64,000 nucleotides of DNA from Achromobacter deleyi (GCF_902859705.1 NZ_CADIJO010000026.1:17615-81614), one strand, 5' to 3'. Positions 17,091-27,048 are shown, counted from the first letter of the stretch. The notes: generated from the sequence alone by a model not told the origin. Program-made: numbers and translations.

Positions 17091-17811
17091 GCCGGACGCT
17101 TCGGGCGCCCGGCGCCAGGCCTGGCCCGCGCCGCTGGCCGGCGCCATGCTCAGCGACGCCCGGCTGGGCGAGTCGGGCCCCGACATTTTCAACCCGTCCC
17201 ATTACGGCGACCGGGCCCGGCCCGTGGATGCCGGCGGCCGCCAGGCCGCCTGGTTCGTGCAGGGGCAGGGCTGGCAGGGCGTGCTGCGGCGCTATCGCCG
17301 CGGCGGCCTCATCGCCAGGATCAGCCGCGACACCTACCTGTGGGCCGGCGAAGACCGCAGCCGCAGCTTCCGCGAATTCCGCCTGCTGGCCGCGATGCGC
17401 GCCCAGGGCCTGCCGGTGCCCGCGCCGCTGGCCGCCGCCTACTGGCGTCAGGGGCCCACTTATCGTGCGGCCATCGTGGTCGAACGCATTCCGGGCGTGC
17501 GGCCGTTGGCGCAAGCCCTGGCCGAACCGCTTTGGCAGCCGGTGGCCGAGGCCATCGTGCGGATGCACCGGGCCGGCGTCTGGCATGCCGACCTGAACGC
17601 CTTCAATATCCTGATCGGTTCCGACAGCCGGGTCTGGCTGATCGACTTCGACCGCGGCACGCAAGGCGGCCTGTCCGACCGCCAGCGCCAGGGCAACCTG
17701 GATCGCCTGCGCCGTTCGCTGGTCAAGGTGGCCGGCGACGAGGGCGAGCGCTTCTGGCTCAAATTGCGCGACAGCTACTGGACCGCCTGGGGCGTGGGCG
17801 TGCAGCCGTAA
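17080..17811 (+). CDS. kdkA: 3-deoxy-D-manno-octulosonic acid kinase
   Basis: A 243 aa cytosolic kinase that phosphorylates Kdo in the LPS inner core. The kinase-like catalytic motif HADLNAFNIL (169-178) and the metal-binding LIDFDRG (187-193) match KdkA/WaaP-family enzymes. I chose the GTG at 17080 because it overlaps the globin stop and gives the family length; an ATG at 17146 would remove only a poorly conserved N-terminus. It is far from the core cluster at 46-54 kb. Confidence 0.87.
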   Translation: MKAKPDASGARRQAWPAPLAGAMLSDARLGESGPDIFNPSHYGDRARPVDAGGRQAAWFVQGQGWQGVLRRYRRGGLIARISRDTYLWAGEDRSRSFREFRLLAAMRAQGLPVPAPLAAAYWRQGPTYRAAIVVERIPGVRPLAQALAEPLWQPVAEAIVRMHRAGVWHADLNAFNILIGSDSRVWLIDFDRGTQGGLSDRQRQGNLDRLRRSLVKVAGDEGERFWLKLRDSYWTAWGVGVQP

Positions 17812-17964
17812 GGCGTGGCGCGCCCGGTTCATCGCAATCAGGGCCTAATTGCGGCAAATTCGGCTAAATCTGCCGGTAAAGTTGGTCAGGTCCTTGCTAA
17901 AAAGCTTTATGATTTCGCCTTTTGGTACTCCTGTAACTTACGGCGGATAGCTGGGGGGCTGGTA

Positions 17965-19068
17965 ATGAAACTAAGGGCGGGAATGCGCTGGGCGCTAGGG
18001 ACGATGCTGGTCATGGCAGCCACGTCGGCCGCGGTGGCGCAGAACAAGGTCGTCAACGTCTACAACTGGGCCGAGTACACGGCCCCGGACACGATTCCGG
18101 GTTTCGAGAAAGAAACCGGCATCAAGGTCCGCTACGACGTCTACGACAGCAACGACACCCTGCAGGCCAAATTGCTGGCCGGCAAATCGGGTTACGACGT
18201 CGTTGTCCCGTCCACGCACTATGCCTCGCGCCAGATCGAGGCCGGCCTGTTCCAGAAACTGGACAAGTCCAAGCTGCCTAACCTGAAGTACCTGGATCCC
18301 GACGTGATGGCGCTGGTCGCCACGGTCGACCCCGGCAATGAATACGCCGTGCCCTGGGGCTACGGCACCAACGGCCTGGGCTACAACGTCACCAAGGTCA
18401 AGCAGATCATGGGCGACAACGTCGACCTGGCCAACTGGGACATGATCTTCAAGCCCGAGAATGCCGCCAAGCTGAAAGAGTGCGGCATCTCGATGCTGGA
18501 CGAAGCCGCGCAGGTGTTCCCGGCCGTGCTCAAGTACCTGGGCAAAGACCCCAACACCACCAACGCCGACGACTACAAGGCCGCGCTGGACGTGTTGAAA
18601 CAGATCCGTCCGTACATCCGCCAGTTCAGTTCGTCCGGCTACATCGACGAACTCGCCGTGGGCGACTTGTGTATGGTCTATGGCTTCTCGGGCGACGTCA
18701 TGATCGCGCGCAAGCGGGCCCAGGAAGCCAAGAAGTCCTACGAAGTGAACTACTTCATTCCCAAGGGCGGCGCCCCGGCCTGGTTCGACCTGATGGTCAT
18801 CCCCAAGGACGCCCCGCATCCGGAAGAGGCCCTGGCGTTCATCAACTACATCGAAACGCCGCAGGTGCACGCCGCCATCACCAACACCATGTTCTACCCG
18901 AACGCCAACAAAGAGGCGCGCAAGTACGTGGTCAAGGACGTGGCGGACAACCCCATGATCTACCCGTCGCCCGAGGTCTCCAAGACCTTGTACGTCATCA
19001 AGGCCCAGCCCTTGAACATCCAGCGCCTGCAAACCCGCATGTGGGCCGAGCTGAAGTCTGGACGATAG
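17965..19068 (+). CDS. polyamine-type ABC transporter substrate-binding protein, PotF-like
   Basis: A 367 aa periplasmic receptor. The start at 17965 gives a signal peptide ending AAVA-Q, followed by NKVVNVYNWAEYTAPDTIPGFEKETGIKVRYDVYDSND, which is the hallmark PotF/PotD beginning. The pocket region AVPWGYGTNGLGYN and DFVVP-like YDVVVPSTHYASRQ are kept. It is first in a four-gene importer operon. The frame is open to 17815, but the extra residues would disturb the signal peptide. Putrescine is a likely ligand. Confidence 0.92.
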   Translation: MKLRAGMRWALGTMLVMAATSAAVAQNKVVNVYNWAEYTAPDTIPGFEKETGIKVRYDVYDSNDTLQAKLLAGKSGYDVVVPSTHYASRQIEAGLFQKLDKSKLPNLKYLDPDVMALVATVDPGNEYAVPWGYGTNGLGYNVTKVKQIMGDNVDLANWDMIFKPENAAKLKECGISMLDEAAQVFPAVLKYLGKDPNTTNADDYKAALDVLKQIRPYIRQFSSSGYIDELAVGDLCMVYGFSGDVMIARKRAQEAKKSYEVNYFIPKGGAPAWFDLMVIPKDAPHPEEALAFINYIETPQVHAAITNTMFYPNANKEARKYVVKDVADNPMIYPSPEVSKTLYVIKAQPLNIQRLQTRMWAELKSGR

Positions 19069-19073
19069 CCATC

Positions 19074-20201
19074 ATGACCGATAGCCGTTACCCGGCGCCG
19101 CATTCGGCTGACCCGGACGAATTCGTCCGGGTGGCCGATGTAGTAAAGATCTTTGGCGATGTGGTCGCCGTTCGTTCCGTCAATCTTTCGGTCAAGCGCA
19201 ACGAGATTTTCGCGTTGCTGGGCAGCTCCGGCAGCGGCAAGTCGACCTTGCTGCGGATGCTGGCCGGCTTCGAGGAAGCCACCTCCGGCCAGATCCTGCT
19301 CGACGGCGAAGACATCACCAGCGTGCCGCCTTACCGCCGGCCCGTGAACATGATGTTCCAGTCGTACGCGCTGTTCCCGCACATGACGGTCGAGGCCAAC
19401 GTGGCCTTCGGCCTGAAGCAGGAAGGCGTGGACCGCGCCGAAATCCACGACCGCGTGTTCGAGGCGCTGGACCTGGTCCAGATGGCGGGCTATTCGCGCC
19501 GCAAGCCCAACCAGCTGTCCGGCGGCCAGCAGCAGCGCGTGGCGCTGGCGCGCAGCCTGGTCAAGCGGCCCAAGCTGTTGCTGCTTGACGAGCCCATGTC
19601 GGCGCTGGACAAGCAGATCCGCCAGAAGACCCAGATCGAACTGGTCAAGATCCTGGAACAGGTCGGCGTGACCTGCATCATGGTCACGCACGACCAGGAA
19701 GAAGCCATGACCATGGCCCACCGCCTGGCCGTCATGACCGAAGGCCAGATCGTCCAATGCGGCACGCCGCAAGACGTCTACGCCTTCCCGAACTCGCGCT
19801 TCGTGGCCAGCTTCATCGGCTCGACCAACATGTTCACCGGCACCATCGTGGTCGACGAACCCGACCACGTCGCCATCGAAAGCCCCGAACTGAGCCGGCC
19901 GCTGTACGTCAGCCACGGCGTCAGCGAACCGCTGGGCATGGACGTGCACGTTTCCATCCGCCCCGAGCGCATGGTGGTGTCGCGCGGTCAGCCCGACGGC
20001 GACTACAACTGGGCCCACGGCATGGTCAGCCACATGGCCTGGATGGGCAGCTACGCGCTCTACCAGATCCGCCTGGATTCCGGCGCCATGGTCGAGGCCA
20101 GCGTGCCCAGCCTGCTGCTGGCGCAAATGGACGCCCCGGGCATCGACGAAGAAATCTTCGTCAGCTGGGACGCCGACAGCGCGACGGTGCTGGCGTCATG
20201 A
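19074..20201 (+). CDS. polyamine-type ABC transporter ATP-binding protein, PotG-like
   Basis: A 375 aa nucleotide-binding subunit. Walker [10 protein letters not shown]-loop [18 protein letters not shown], signature [15 protein letters not shown] and Walker [13 protein letters not shown] are present, followed by a C-terminal TOBE domain ([11 protein letters not shown]). The start lies 5 bp past the binding-protein stop, and the stop overlaps the next permease by 4 bp. Confidence 0.94.
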   Translation: MTDSRYPAPHSADPDEFVRVADVVKIFGDVVAVRSVNLSVKRNEIFALLGSSGSGKSTLLRMLAGFEEATSGQILLDGEDITSVPPYRRPVNMMFQSYALFPHMTVEANVAFGLKQEGVDRAEIHDRVFEALDLVQMAGYSRRKPNQLSGGQQQRVALARSLVKRPKLLLLDEPMSALDKQIRQKTQIELVKILEQVGVTCIMVTHDQEEAMTMAHRLAVMTEGQIVQCGTPQDVYAFPNSRFVASFIGSTNMFTGTIVVDEPDHVAIESPELSRPLYVSHGVSEPLGMDVHVSIRPERMVVSRGQPDGDYNWAHGMVSHMAWMGSYALYQIRLDSGAMVEASVPSLLLAQMDAPGIDEEIFVSWDADSATVLAS

Positions 20202-21118
20202 TCCGTTTTTCGCCCCGCGACTGGCTGCCCTCGGGCCGGACGCTGGCGGTGGTGCCGCCGTTCGCCTGGCTGGTGCTGTTCCTGCTGGTGCCCTTCCTGC
20301 TGGTGTTCAAGATCAGCTTCGCCGAACTCAAGTTCGGCATTCCGCCGTACACGTCGCTGGCGGAATTCAAGGACGAAGCGGTGCAGTTCAGCCTGCACCT
20401 GCGCGGCTACATCCTGCTGTTCACCGACAGCCTGTATTTCGCCACCTACCTCAGCTCGGTCAAGATCGCCGCCATCACCACGCTGGCCTGCGTGCTGATC
20501 GGCTATCCCATCGCGTACTACATCGCGCGTTCGTCGCCCGGCGTGCGCAACCTGCTGCTGCTGGGCGTGATCCTGCCGTTCTGGACCTCGCTGCTGCTGC
20601 GGGTGTATGCCTGGGTCGGCATTCTGCGCAACGACGGTCTCTTGAACAATTTCCTGCAATGGCTGGGCATCATTTCCAGCCCGCTCGAAATCTATCGAAC
20701 CGACCTGGCGGTGTACATCGGCATGGTCTATGCGTATCTGCCGTTCTTCATCCTGCCTTTGTACGCCACGCTGGTGAAGATGGACTTGCGCCTGCTGGAA
20801 GCCGCCTACGACCTGGGCGCCAAGCCCTGGCAGGCGTTCTGGCAGATCACCGTGCCGCTGTCGCGCCAGGGCGTCATTGCCGGCGCCATGCTGGTGTTCA
20901 TTCCGGCGGTCGGCGAATACGTCATTCCTGAAATGCTGGGGGGCGCCAATACGCTGATGATGGGCCGGGTCATGTGGAACGAGTTCTTCAACAACACCGA
21001 CTGGCCGATGGCCTCGGCGGTGACCTGCGTGATGGTGCTGTTGCTGCTGGTGCCCCTGGCGCTGTTCCAGTACAACCAGGTCAAGCAGCAGGAACTGGCG
21101 ACCGGAGGCCGCAAATGA
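20198..21118 (+). CDS. polyamine-type ABC transporter permease, PotH-like
   Basis: A 306 aa inner-membrane permease with about six helices. The coupling loop LEAAYDLGAKPWQAFWQITVPLSRQGVIAG and the segment PAVGEYVIPEMLGG are PotH/PotB-typical. It begins in an ATGA overlap with the ATPase gene and ends in an ATGA overlap with the PotI-like gene. Confidence 0.94.
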   Translation: MIRFSPRDWLPSGRTLAVVPPFAWLVLFLLVPFLLVFKISFAELKFGIPPYTSLAEFKDEAVQFSLHLRGYILLFTDSLYFATYLSSVKIAAITTLACVLIGYPIAYYIARSSPGVRNLLLLGVILPFWTSLLLRVYAWVGILRNDGLLNNFLQWLGIISSPLEIYRTDLAVYIGMVYAYLPFFILPLYATLVKMDLRLLEAAYDLGAKPWQAFWQITVPLSRQGVIAGAMLVFIPAVGEYVIPEMLGGANTLMMGRVMWNEFFNNTDWPMASAVTCVMVLLLLVPLALFQYNQVKQQELATGGRK

Positions 21119-21924
21119 ACGGTCCCAACAAGACTTTGCGCGCCGTCGTGCTGGGGCTGGGCTACTTCTTCCTGTACGTGCCCATCATCAGCCTGATGGT
21201 GTTCTCGTTCAACGAGTCGCCCGCCGTCACGTCCTGGACCGGTTTCTCGTTCCGCTGGTATCACTCGCTGTTCAACGACGATGCGCTGCTGCGCGCGGCC
21301 TGGCTGTCGTTCCGCATCGCCGCCATGACCGCCACGGCTGCCGTCATCATCGGCACCTGGGCGGGCTACGTGCTGGGGCGCATGGGCAGGTTCCGCGGCT
21401 TCGCGCTGTACGTGGGCATGCTCAGCGCGCCGCTGGTCATCCCCGAAGTGGTGCTGGGCATCTCGCTGCTCTTGATGTTCGTGGAACTGCGCGGCCATCT
21501 GGGCTGGCCCGCCGAAAACGGCATCTTCACGATCTGGGTGGGCCACGTGACCCTGTGCATGGCCTTCGTGGCGGTGGTCATCCAGACCCGCATCCGCGAC
21601 CTGGACCGCTCGCTGGAAGAAGCCGCGCTGGACCTGGGCGCCACGCCCATCACCGTGTTCTTCAAGATCACGCTGCCGCTGATCGCACCGGCGCTGGCCT
21701 CGGCCTGGCTGCTGTCGTTCACCCTGTCGCTGGACGACGTCGTGCTGGCGTCGTTCCTGTCCGGCCCCAGTTCCAGCACGCTGCCGATGGAAGTGTTCTC
21801 GCGCGTGCGGCTGGGCCTGAAACCCGAGATCAATGCGTTGGCCACCCTGTTCATCCTGGCGGTGGGCACCTGCGTGATCCTGGCCAACCGCATGCAATGG
21901 CGCAAGGAGTCCGAACCCAAATGA
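21115..21924 (+). CDS. polyamine-type ABC transporter permease, PotI-like
   Basis: A 269 aa inner-membrane permease, second half of the channel. It has the coupling loop LEEAALDLGATPITVFFKITLPLIAPALAS and the segment LDDVVLASFLSGPSSSTLPM. It overlaps the preceding and the following gene by 4 bp each, so the reductase gene that follows is probably translated from the same message. Confidence 0.94.
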   Translation: MNGPNKTLRAVVLGLGYFFLYVPIISLMVFSFNESPAVTSWTGFSFRWYHSLFNDDALLRAAWLSFRIAAMTATAAVIIGTWAGYVLGRMGRFRGFALYVGMLSAPLVIPEVVLGISLLLMFVELRGHLGWPAENGIFTIWVGHVTLCMAFVAVVIQTRIRDLDRSLEEAALDLGATPITVFFKITLPLIAPALASAWLLSFTLSLDDVVLASFLSGPSSSTLPMEVFSRVRLGLKPEINALATLFILAVGTCVILANRMQWRKESEPK

Positions 21925-22277
21925 AGCAAACCACCCTGTATGGCCTGACCAAGTGCAGCACCTGCGTCAAGGCGCGCGATTGGCTGACCGAGCACGGCGT
22001 CGACCACCAGTTCATCGACTACCGCGACCATCCTGTGCCTGCCGCGACCCTGAAGGCCTGGTCCGGCAAGGTCGGCGGCTGGGAAAAACTGGTCAACCGG
22101 GCCTCGATGACCTGGCGCAACCTGCCCGATGACCGCAAGACCCCCGCCACCGATGCGCAATGGACCCAGCTGATCGCCGAGTTCCCCGCACTGGTGCGCC
22201 GGCCAGTCACCGTCACGCCCGATGGCGAGGTCGGCGTCGGCTTCAGCGAAAAGCGCTACGGCGAACGTTTCGCCTGA
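21921..22277 (+). CDS. ArsC/Spx family thioredoxin-fold protein, YffB-like
   Basis: A 118 aa protein with an N-terminal CSTC motif (12-15) in YGLTKCSTCVKARDWL and the later RPVTVT segment used by ArsC-like proteins to hold glutathione or an anion. The length fits YffB. It may be a thiol-dependent reductase; arsenate reduction is not implied. Start ATG overlaps the PotI-like stop (ATGA). Confidence 0.87.
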   Translation: MKQTTLYGLTKCSTCVKARDWLTEHGVDHQFIDYRDHPVPAATLKAWSGKVGGWEKLVNRASMTWRNLPDDRKTPATDAQWTQLIAEFPALVRRPVTVTPDGEVGVGFSEKRYGERFA

Positions 22278-22281
22278 CGCC

Positions 22282-23007
22282 GTGGCCCCCTCGGCCAACC
22301 AGGCATCGCGCCGCGCGGGCAACGCGCTGCCCGATGCCTTTTTCAATCGCGACGCCCGCACGCTTGCGCGCGACCTGCTGGGCAAGGTGGTGCGCCACCG
22401 GGTCGACGGCCTGTGGCTGTCGGCCCGCATCATCGAAACCGAAGCCTACTATCTGGAAGAAAAGGGCAGCCACGCGTCGCTGGGCTACACGCACAAGCGC
22501 CGCGCCCTGTTCATGGACGGGGGCGTGGTCTACATGTATTACGCGCGCGGCGGCGATTCGCTCAATTTCAGCGCCGCCGGGCCCGGCAACGCCGTGCTGA
22601 TCAAGTCCGCCTACCCTTGGTCCGACGCGCTGTCCGGCCCCGAGGCGTTGGCCCGCATGCAGCAACTGAACCCCGACGCCCAGGGGCAACCGCGGCCGCC
22701 GGCCAGGCTGTGTTCGGGCCAGACGCTGCTGTGCCGGGCGTTGGGCCTGAAGGTGCCGGACTGGGACGCGCGCCGTTTCGATCCGCAAGCGCTGTATGTC
22801 GAAGACGTGGGCCAGGCGCCCGCGGCGCTCATCAGCACCACCCGGCTGGGCATACCGCCGGGGCGCGACGAACACCTGGAATACCGCTACGTCGATCCGG
22901 CCTACGCGGCCTTCTGCACCCGCAACCCGCTACGGCGGGGGCAGGTGGCGGGGCGTGATTACCAATGGGTGGATCGCGACGGGACGCTGCTGCCGCACGC
23001 GCCCTGA
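22282..23007 (+). CDS. DNA-3-methyladenine glycosylase, AAG/MPG type
   Basis: A 241 aa base-excision repair enzyme. The pattern LARDLLGKVVRHR, ARIIETEAYY, HASLGYTHKRRALFMDGGVVYMYYARG and SGPEALARMQQLN is that of the alkyladenine glycosylase family, with the catalytic Glu in ETEAY. The start is uncertain: a GTG at 22282 just after the previous stop is my choice, while an ATG at 22222 in the same frame overlaps the reductase gene by 56 bp. Confidence 0.88.
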   Translation: MAPSANQASRRAGNALPDAFFNRDARTLARDLLGKVVRHRVDGLWLSARIIETEAYYLEEKGSHASLGYTHKRRALFMDGGVVYMYYARGGDSLNFSAAGPGNAVLIKSAYPWSDALSGPEALARMQQLNPDAQGQPRPPARLCSGQTLLCRALGLKVPDWDARRFDPQALYVEDVGQAPAALISTTRLGIPPGRDEHLEYRYVDPAYAAFCTRNPLRRGQVAGRDYQWVDRDGTLLPHAP

Positions 23008-23049
23008 ACCGGGCGCTTCGCGGCGCGGGGGGCGTTTCGATACGGGTCG

Positions 23050-23787
23050 TCAGACCTGCGCTTGCGAGCCGTCCTGGGCGGCCGCCCGGAGGGCGGCTTC
23101 GCGGGCCCGCCGCGCCATGGCGGCGCGCATGTCGGCATATTTGCGCTGGATGCGCTTGCGGTTCAGCCGTTTGCTCCAGGCATACACCGGCACCAGCGGC
23201 AGCACGCCGAAGCCGTCGATCAGGAACAGCCCGGCCTTGCCGTCCGCATTCTGGCCACAGGCGATATTGCTGGCCGACAGGTCATGCAGCACGACGTGTG
23301 CATCGGCCAGATCTTCGACGAACTCATCCAGTTGCGCGGACAGGTCCGCGTCCATCTTGCCCTGGCGCGCCAGGTCGGCCACTGTGGGGGCGATATTGCC
23401 CTGGCCATCGGTGATCTTTTCGACCAGCAGGCCCAGGCCCAGCGTGGTCTGGGCCACGCCGACGATGCGCGCCATCGGCACCTGCCACACGCCGGACGGA
23501 CGCGTGGTGGTGGTGACGTATTCGGTGAATTCGTTCAGGTAGACGCGGTAGGCGCTTTCGCGCTGGTACTGCTTGTACCAGCGCTTGAAGGGGCGCGCTT
23601 CCAGGTAGACGGCGCGCGCCTGCATGTCCATCACCTTGACCAGCAGCGAAGGCGCATGGGGGTGCTGGAAGATATGGCGGTCACCGCCGATGGCGACGGG
23701 TGTCTCGTCATTGAGATTCAAGGGTCCGAAGACGGAGCCGAAGTCGACGGTGGCCGGACAGGATGTGGGGAGATCAGCGGTATTCAA
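23050..23787 (-). CDS. YrbL-like protein kinase-fold protein (PhoP regulatory network family)
   Basis: A 245 aa protein. The blocks AIGGDRHIFQHP, KVMDMQARAVYLEARPFKRWYKQYQRE, VLHDLSASNIACG and LFLIDGFG follow the YrbL pattern, with a kinase-like HDL-x-x-x-N and ID-x-G. Function is not established for the family. The frame opens with a TTG at 23787 and no ATG nearby, and AAGAG upstream is a weak ribosome site. It is convergent with the glycosylase and divergent from rmuC. Confidence 0.78.
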   Translation of the reverse strand: MNTADLPTSCPATVDFGSVFGPLNLNDETPVAIGGDRHIFQHPHAPSLLVKVMDMQARAVYLEARPFKRWYKQYQRESAYRVYLNEFTEYVTTTTRPSGVWQVPMARIVGVAQTTLGLGLLVEKITDGQGNIAPTVADLARQGKMDADLSAQLDEFVEDLADAHVVLHDLSASNIACGQNADGKAGLFLIDGFGVLPLVPVYAWSKRLNRKRIQRKYADMRAAMARRAREAALRAAAQDGSQAQV

Positions 23788-23903
23788 CTCTTTTTAAGGT
23801 TTTTATCTGTGTTGTTAACAGTTTAATGCCGTTGCTTGCCATTGGTCTTGCGTTGGATCGGCCAAGTCGTTTCGGATGGCTACAGGGGGCAGGGATGCGG
23901 CCC

Positions 23904-23909
23904 TATAAT
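23904..23909 (+). promoter_or_regulatory. candidate -10 box TATAAT for rmuC
   Basis: A perfect TATAAT lies 32 bp before the rmuC start at 23942. No good -35 hexamer is seen at 16-18 bp distance. The surrounding 23788-23900 is unusually AT-rich for this window and also holds the start region of the divergent yrbL-like gene. Confidence 0.5.
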
Positions 23910-23941
23910 TTCAGGCAGCCGCCGTGGGTGCGGCGTGGGGA

Positions 23942-25342
23942 ATGACCTTGTCCAATGATGTTTTGCTGTGGATTGCCGCCGGTGGCGCGGTGCTGGCCTG
24001 CCTGGCCGCCCTGATGGCGTGGCTGTCGCGTCCCAGCCACGATGGCCGCCTGGATGCGCTGCTGGACGGGTTGGAGCGCACAGAACGGGCCTTGCGCGCC
24101 GATATCGCCGAGGGCCAGCGCGGCTTGCGCACCGAATTCGCGGAATCCACCCGTGCGCTGCGCCAGGAATTGGCCCAGTCCCACGGCGACCTGCGCGCCG
24201 CGCTGAACCGCGACGCCCAGGCGGCCCGCGCCGAATCCGCCGACTCGCTGGGCCGTTTCGCCACGGGTTTCGGCGAGCAATTGCAGGGACTGATCCAGAT
24301 CAACGAGCGCCGCCTGATGGAAGTGCGCACGACGGTGGACCAGCGCCTGCAGGCGTTGCAGGCAGACAACAGCACCAAGCTCGATGAAATGCGCCGCACG
24401 GTGGACGAAAAGCTCCATGCCACGCTGGAGCAACGCCTGGGCGAATCGTTCAAGCAGGTCTCGGACCGCCTGGAAGCCGTGCACAAGGGCCTGGGCGAAA
24501 TGCAGGCGCTGGCTGCCGGCGTGGGCGACCTGAAACGGGTGCTGACCAACGTCAAGTCGCGTGGCACCTGGGGCGAAGTGCAACTGGCACGGCTGATCGA
24601 AGACAACATGACGCCCGAGCAGTACGCCAGCAACATCAAGCCGGTGCCGGGCAGCGACGCGGTGGTGGAATTCGCCATCCGCCTGCCGGGCCGCGGCGAC
24701 GGCGGCGCGCCGGTCTGGCTGCCCATCGACGCCAAGTTTCCCAAGGAAGAGTACGAACGCCTGATGGATGCGCAGGACGCCGCCGACGTCGAGGGCGTCA
24801 AGGCGGCGGGCGCCGCGCTGGGCAAGGCTGTCGAGGTGCAGGCGCGCCTGATCGCGTCCAAGTACGTGGCGCCGCCGCACACCACCGATTTCGCCATCAT
24901 GTTCCTGCCCACCGAAAGCCTGTATGCCGAAGTGCTGCGGCGTCCCGGGCTGCTGGACCGCCTGCACGATCTGCGCATCAACGTGGCCGGGCCCAGCAAC
25001 CTGGCGGCGCTTTTGAACAGCCTGCAGATGGGCTTTCGCACGCTGGCCATCGAGCAGCGTTCGTCCGAGGTCTGGCAGGTGCTGCGCGCGGTCAAGACGG
25101 AATTCGGCAAGTTCGGCGACGCGCTGGCCGGCGTCAAGAAGACGCTGGACACCGCCAGCAGCAAGATCGGCCAGACCGAGGTGCGCACCCGCGCCATGCT
25201 GCGCAACCTGAAAAGCGTCGAGGCGCTGCCGGAAGCGGATGCGCAGCGCCTGCTGGGCGGCGAGGGGCTGGATGCGGCGGATGCCGAACCCGGCAGCGAT
25301 GCCGAGGGCGAAGTCGGCGCCACGTCGCCGCCTGCGAACTGA
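23942..25342 (+). CDS. rmuC: DNA recombination protein RmuC
   Basis: A 466 aa protein with an N-terminal membrane helix (residues about 7-27), a long coiled-coil region (about 30-190) and the conserved RmuC nuclease-like domain: GTWGEVQLARLIEDNM, LPIDAKFPKEEYERL, TTDFAIMFLPTESLYAEVL and GPSNLAALLNSLQMGFRTLAI. RmuC limits inversions between short inverted repeats. The ATG at 23942 was preferred over an in-frame upstream start at 23924. Confidence 0.93.
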   Translation: MTLSNDVLLWIAAGGAVLACLAALMAWLSRPSHDGRLDALLDGLERTERALRADIAEGQRGLRTEFAESTRALRQELAQSHGDLRAALNRDAQAARAESADSLGRFATGFGEQLQGLIQINERRLMEVRTTVDQRLQALQADNSTKLDEMRRTVDEKLHATLEQRLGESFKQVSDRLEAVHKGLGEMQALAAGVGDLKRVLTNVKSRGTWGEVQLARLIEDNMTPEQYASNIKPVPGSDAVVEFAIRLPGRGDGGAPVWLPIDAKFPKEEYERLMDAQDAADVEGVKAAGAALGKAVEVQARLIASKYVAPPHTTDFAIMFLPTESLYAEVLRRPGLLDRLHDLRINVAGPSNLAALLNSLQMGFRTLAIEQRSSEVWQVLRAVKTEFGKFGDALAGVKKTLDTASSKIGQTEVRTRAMLRNLKSVEALPEADAQRLLGGEGLDAADAEPGSDAEGEVGATSPPAN

Positions 25343-25445
25343 TCCCGGCGCCTGATCCGACCCCGTCCACGCTTGTGACCGGGGCGGTCTGTCGATATCC
25401 TCATCATTGCGGCAATTCGCCGTCGATATCTGGAGCATCGTAAGC

Positions 25446-26975
25446 ATGGGCACCGCTGACCGACTTGATTCCTCTTCCTTCGACGCGATGGCGCTGGGCG
25501 CCGATATCGCCCAGGGAGCCACGACCGCGCTTGCCGCGATGCAGCAAGCCGTGGAAAGGGTGGCGGCGCGCAACCCCGTGATCAATGCGGCCTGCGGCGT
25601 GCAGGCCGAACTGGGGCTGGACCTGGCCCGAGCGCTGGACCAGGAACTGGCCGCCCTGACGTCTGCCCAACGGCTGGCATTGCTGCGTGAACGCCCCTTC
25701 CTGGGCGTACCCACCTTGCTCAAGGATCTGGGCACCGCTGCCCTGGGCCTGCCCAGCATGATGGGGTCGGTGCTGTATGGCCAGGTCGAATGGTCGGTCG
25801 ATGCCGACATCGTCAAGCGCTACCGCCGCGCCGGCCTCATTCCGTTCGGCCGCACCACCAGCGCGGAACTCGGCCTGAGCCCCACCACCGAATCGCCCGT
25901 CTACGGCGCGCCTACGCAGAACCCCTGGAAGACCGGACATAGCGCCGGCGGTTCCAGCGGCGGCGCGGGGGCGGCGCTGGCCAGCGGCATGGTGCGCATC
26001 GCGCACGGTAGCGATGGCGGCGGCTCCATCCGCATTCCGGCCTCGTGTTGCGGCGTGCTGGGCCTGAAGCCCTCGCGCGGCATGATGCCGCTGGGCCCGC
26101 TCAAGGGCGAAGGCTGGGGCGGCCTGGCCACCGAGCACATGATGACGCTGTCGGTGCGCGATTGCGCCGCCTCGCTCGACATCAGTGCCGGCGCCGACGT
26201 GGGCGCGCCGTATGCGTCGCCCGCCAAGCCGCAGGACAGCTATCTGGACATCGTCTCGCGCGTGGGCGCCGACCCGGCCAGCGCGCCGCGCCGCCGCATC
26301 GCCTATATCAGTACCACCTATGAAGGCGCGGCGATCGACCCGGAAGTCGCGGCCGCCGTCGAAGAGGCCGCGCGGTTCTTCGCCGGCCTGGGCCACGAAC
26401 TCGTCACGGCTGCGCCGCCCGTGGGGTCCGAGGAAGTGCTGTCGCCCATGCTGCCGCTGATCGCCAGCGCCGCGGCCAATGCCATCGACAGCTTCGTCGG
26501 CGCCCGCAACCGCCGCCTGGCCGCCGACGAATTGCAGCCCACCACGCTGGGCGCACGCGAGTATGCGCGCGCCATCTCCGGCGCGCAGTACGTGGCTTGC
26601 GTGGATGCCTGCCACGAGATCACGCGGCGCATCGGCCGCTTCCTGCATCGCGACGGCGCGCAGGGCCACGACCTGTTCCTGTCGCCGGTGCTGGCGCAAT
26701 TGCCCGCGCCCATCGGCCGCTACGCCATGGACAATGCCGACTACCTGGCCTACCGTCTGGGCAAGAAGGGCGTGATCGGCTATTCCCCCTTCGCGCCGCT
26801 GGCCAACCTGACGGGAATGCCGGCGATTTCCATTCCATTCGGCCTGTCGGCCGACGGCCTGCCCATCGGCATCCAGGTCATGGGGCCGTTGGGCAGCGAG
26901 GCCTGGCTGCTGGAACTGGCCGCCCAGGTCGAAGCCCTGCGGCCGTGGCAGCGGGTGGCGCCCATCGCCAGATAG
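25446..26975 (+). CDS. amidase signature family amidase
   Basis: A 509 aa cytosolic amidase. The Ser-cisSer-Lys triad is visible: Lys93 (PTLLKDLG), Ser170 (GGSSGGAG) and the nucleophile Ser194 (GSDGGGSIRIPAS). The length fits the family. Substrate is unknown; aryl or aliphatic amides are possible. It is followed by the acyl-CoA dehydrogenase gene at 74 bp. The ATG at 25446 was chosen as the first good start after the 104 bp gap from rmuC. Confidence 0.9.
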   Translation: MGTADRLDSSSFDAMALGADIAQGATTALAAMQQAVERVAARNPVINAACGVQAELGLDLARALDQELAALTSAQRLALLRERPFLGVPTLLKDLGTAALGLPSMMGSVLYGQVEWSVDADIVKRYRRAGLIPFGRTTSAELGLSPTTESPVYGAPTQNPWKTGHSAGGSSGGAGAALASGMVRIAHGSDGGGSIRIPASCCGVLGLKPSRGMMPLGPLKGEGWGGLATEHMMTLSVRDCAASLDISAGADVGAPYASPAKPQDSYLDIVSRVGADPASAPRRRIAYISTTYEGAAIDPEVAAAVEEAARFFAGLGHELVTAAPPVGSEEVLSPMLPLIASAAANAIDSFVGARNRRLAADELQPTTLGAREYARAISGAQYVACVDACHEITRRIGRFLHRDGAQGHDLFLSPVLAQLPAPIGRYAMDNADYLAYRLGKKGVIGYSPFAPLANLTGMPAISIPFGLSADGLPIGIQVMGPLGSEAWLLELAAQVEALRPWQRVAPIAR

Positions 26976-27048
26976 GCTGGGGGCGCCGGGCAGGGCAACG
27001 CCGCGCGCCCATCGCGCGCGGCGCATCAACGCATCGCCGGGAGCCAGC

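Noticed and set aside
17894..17913. TTGCTA and TATGAT as promoter of the polyamine-type operon
   Set aside because: Only 8 bp separate the two hexamers, too close for a sigma-70 promoter. No better pair was found.
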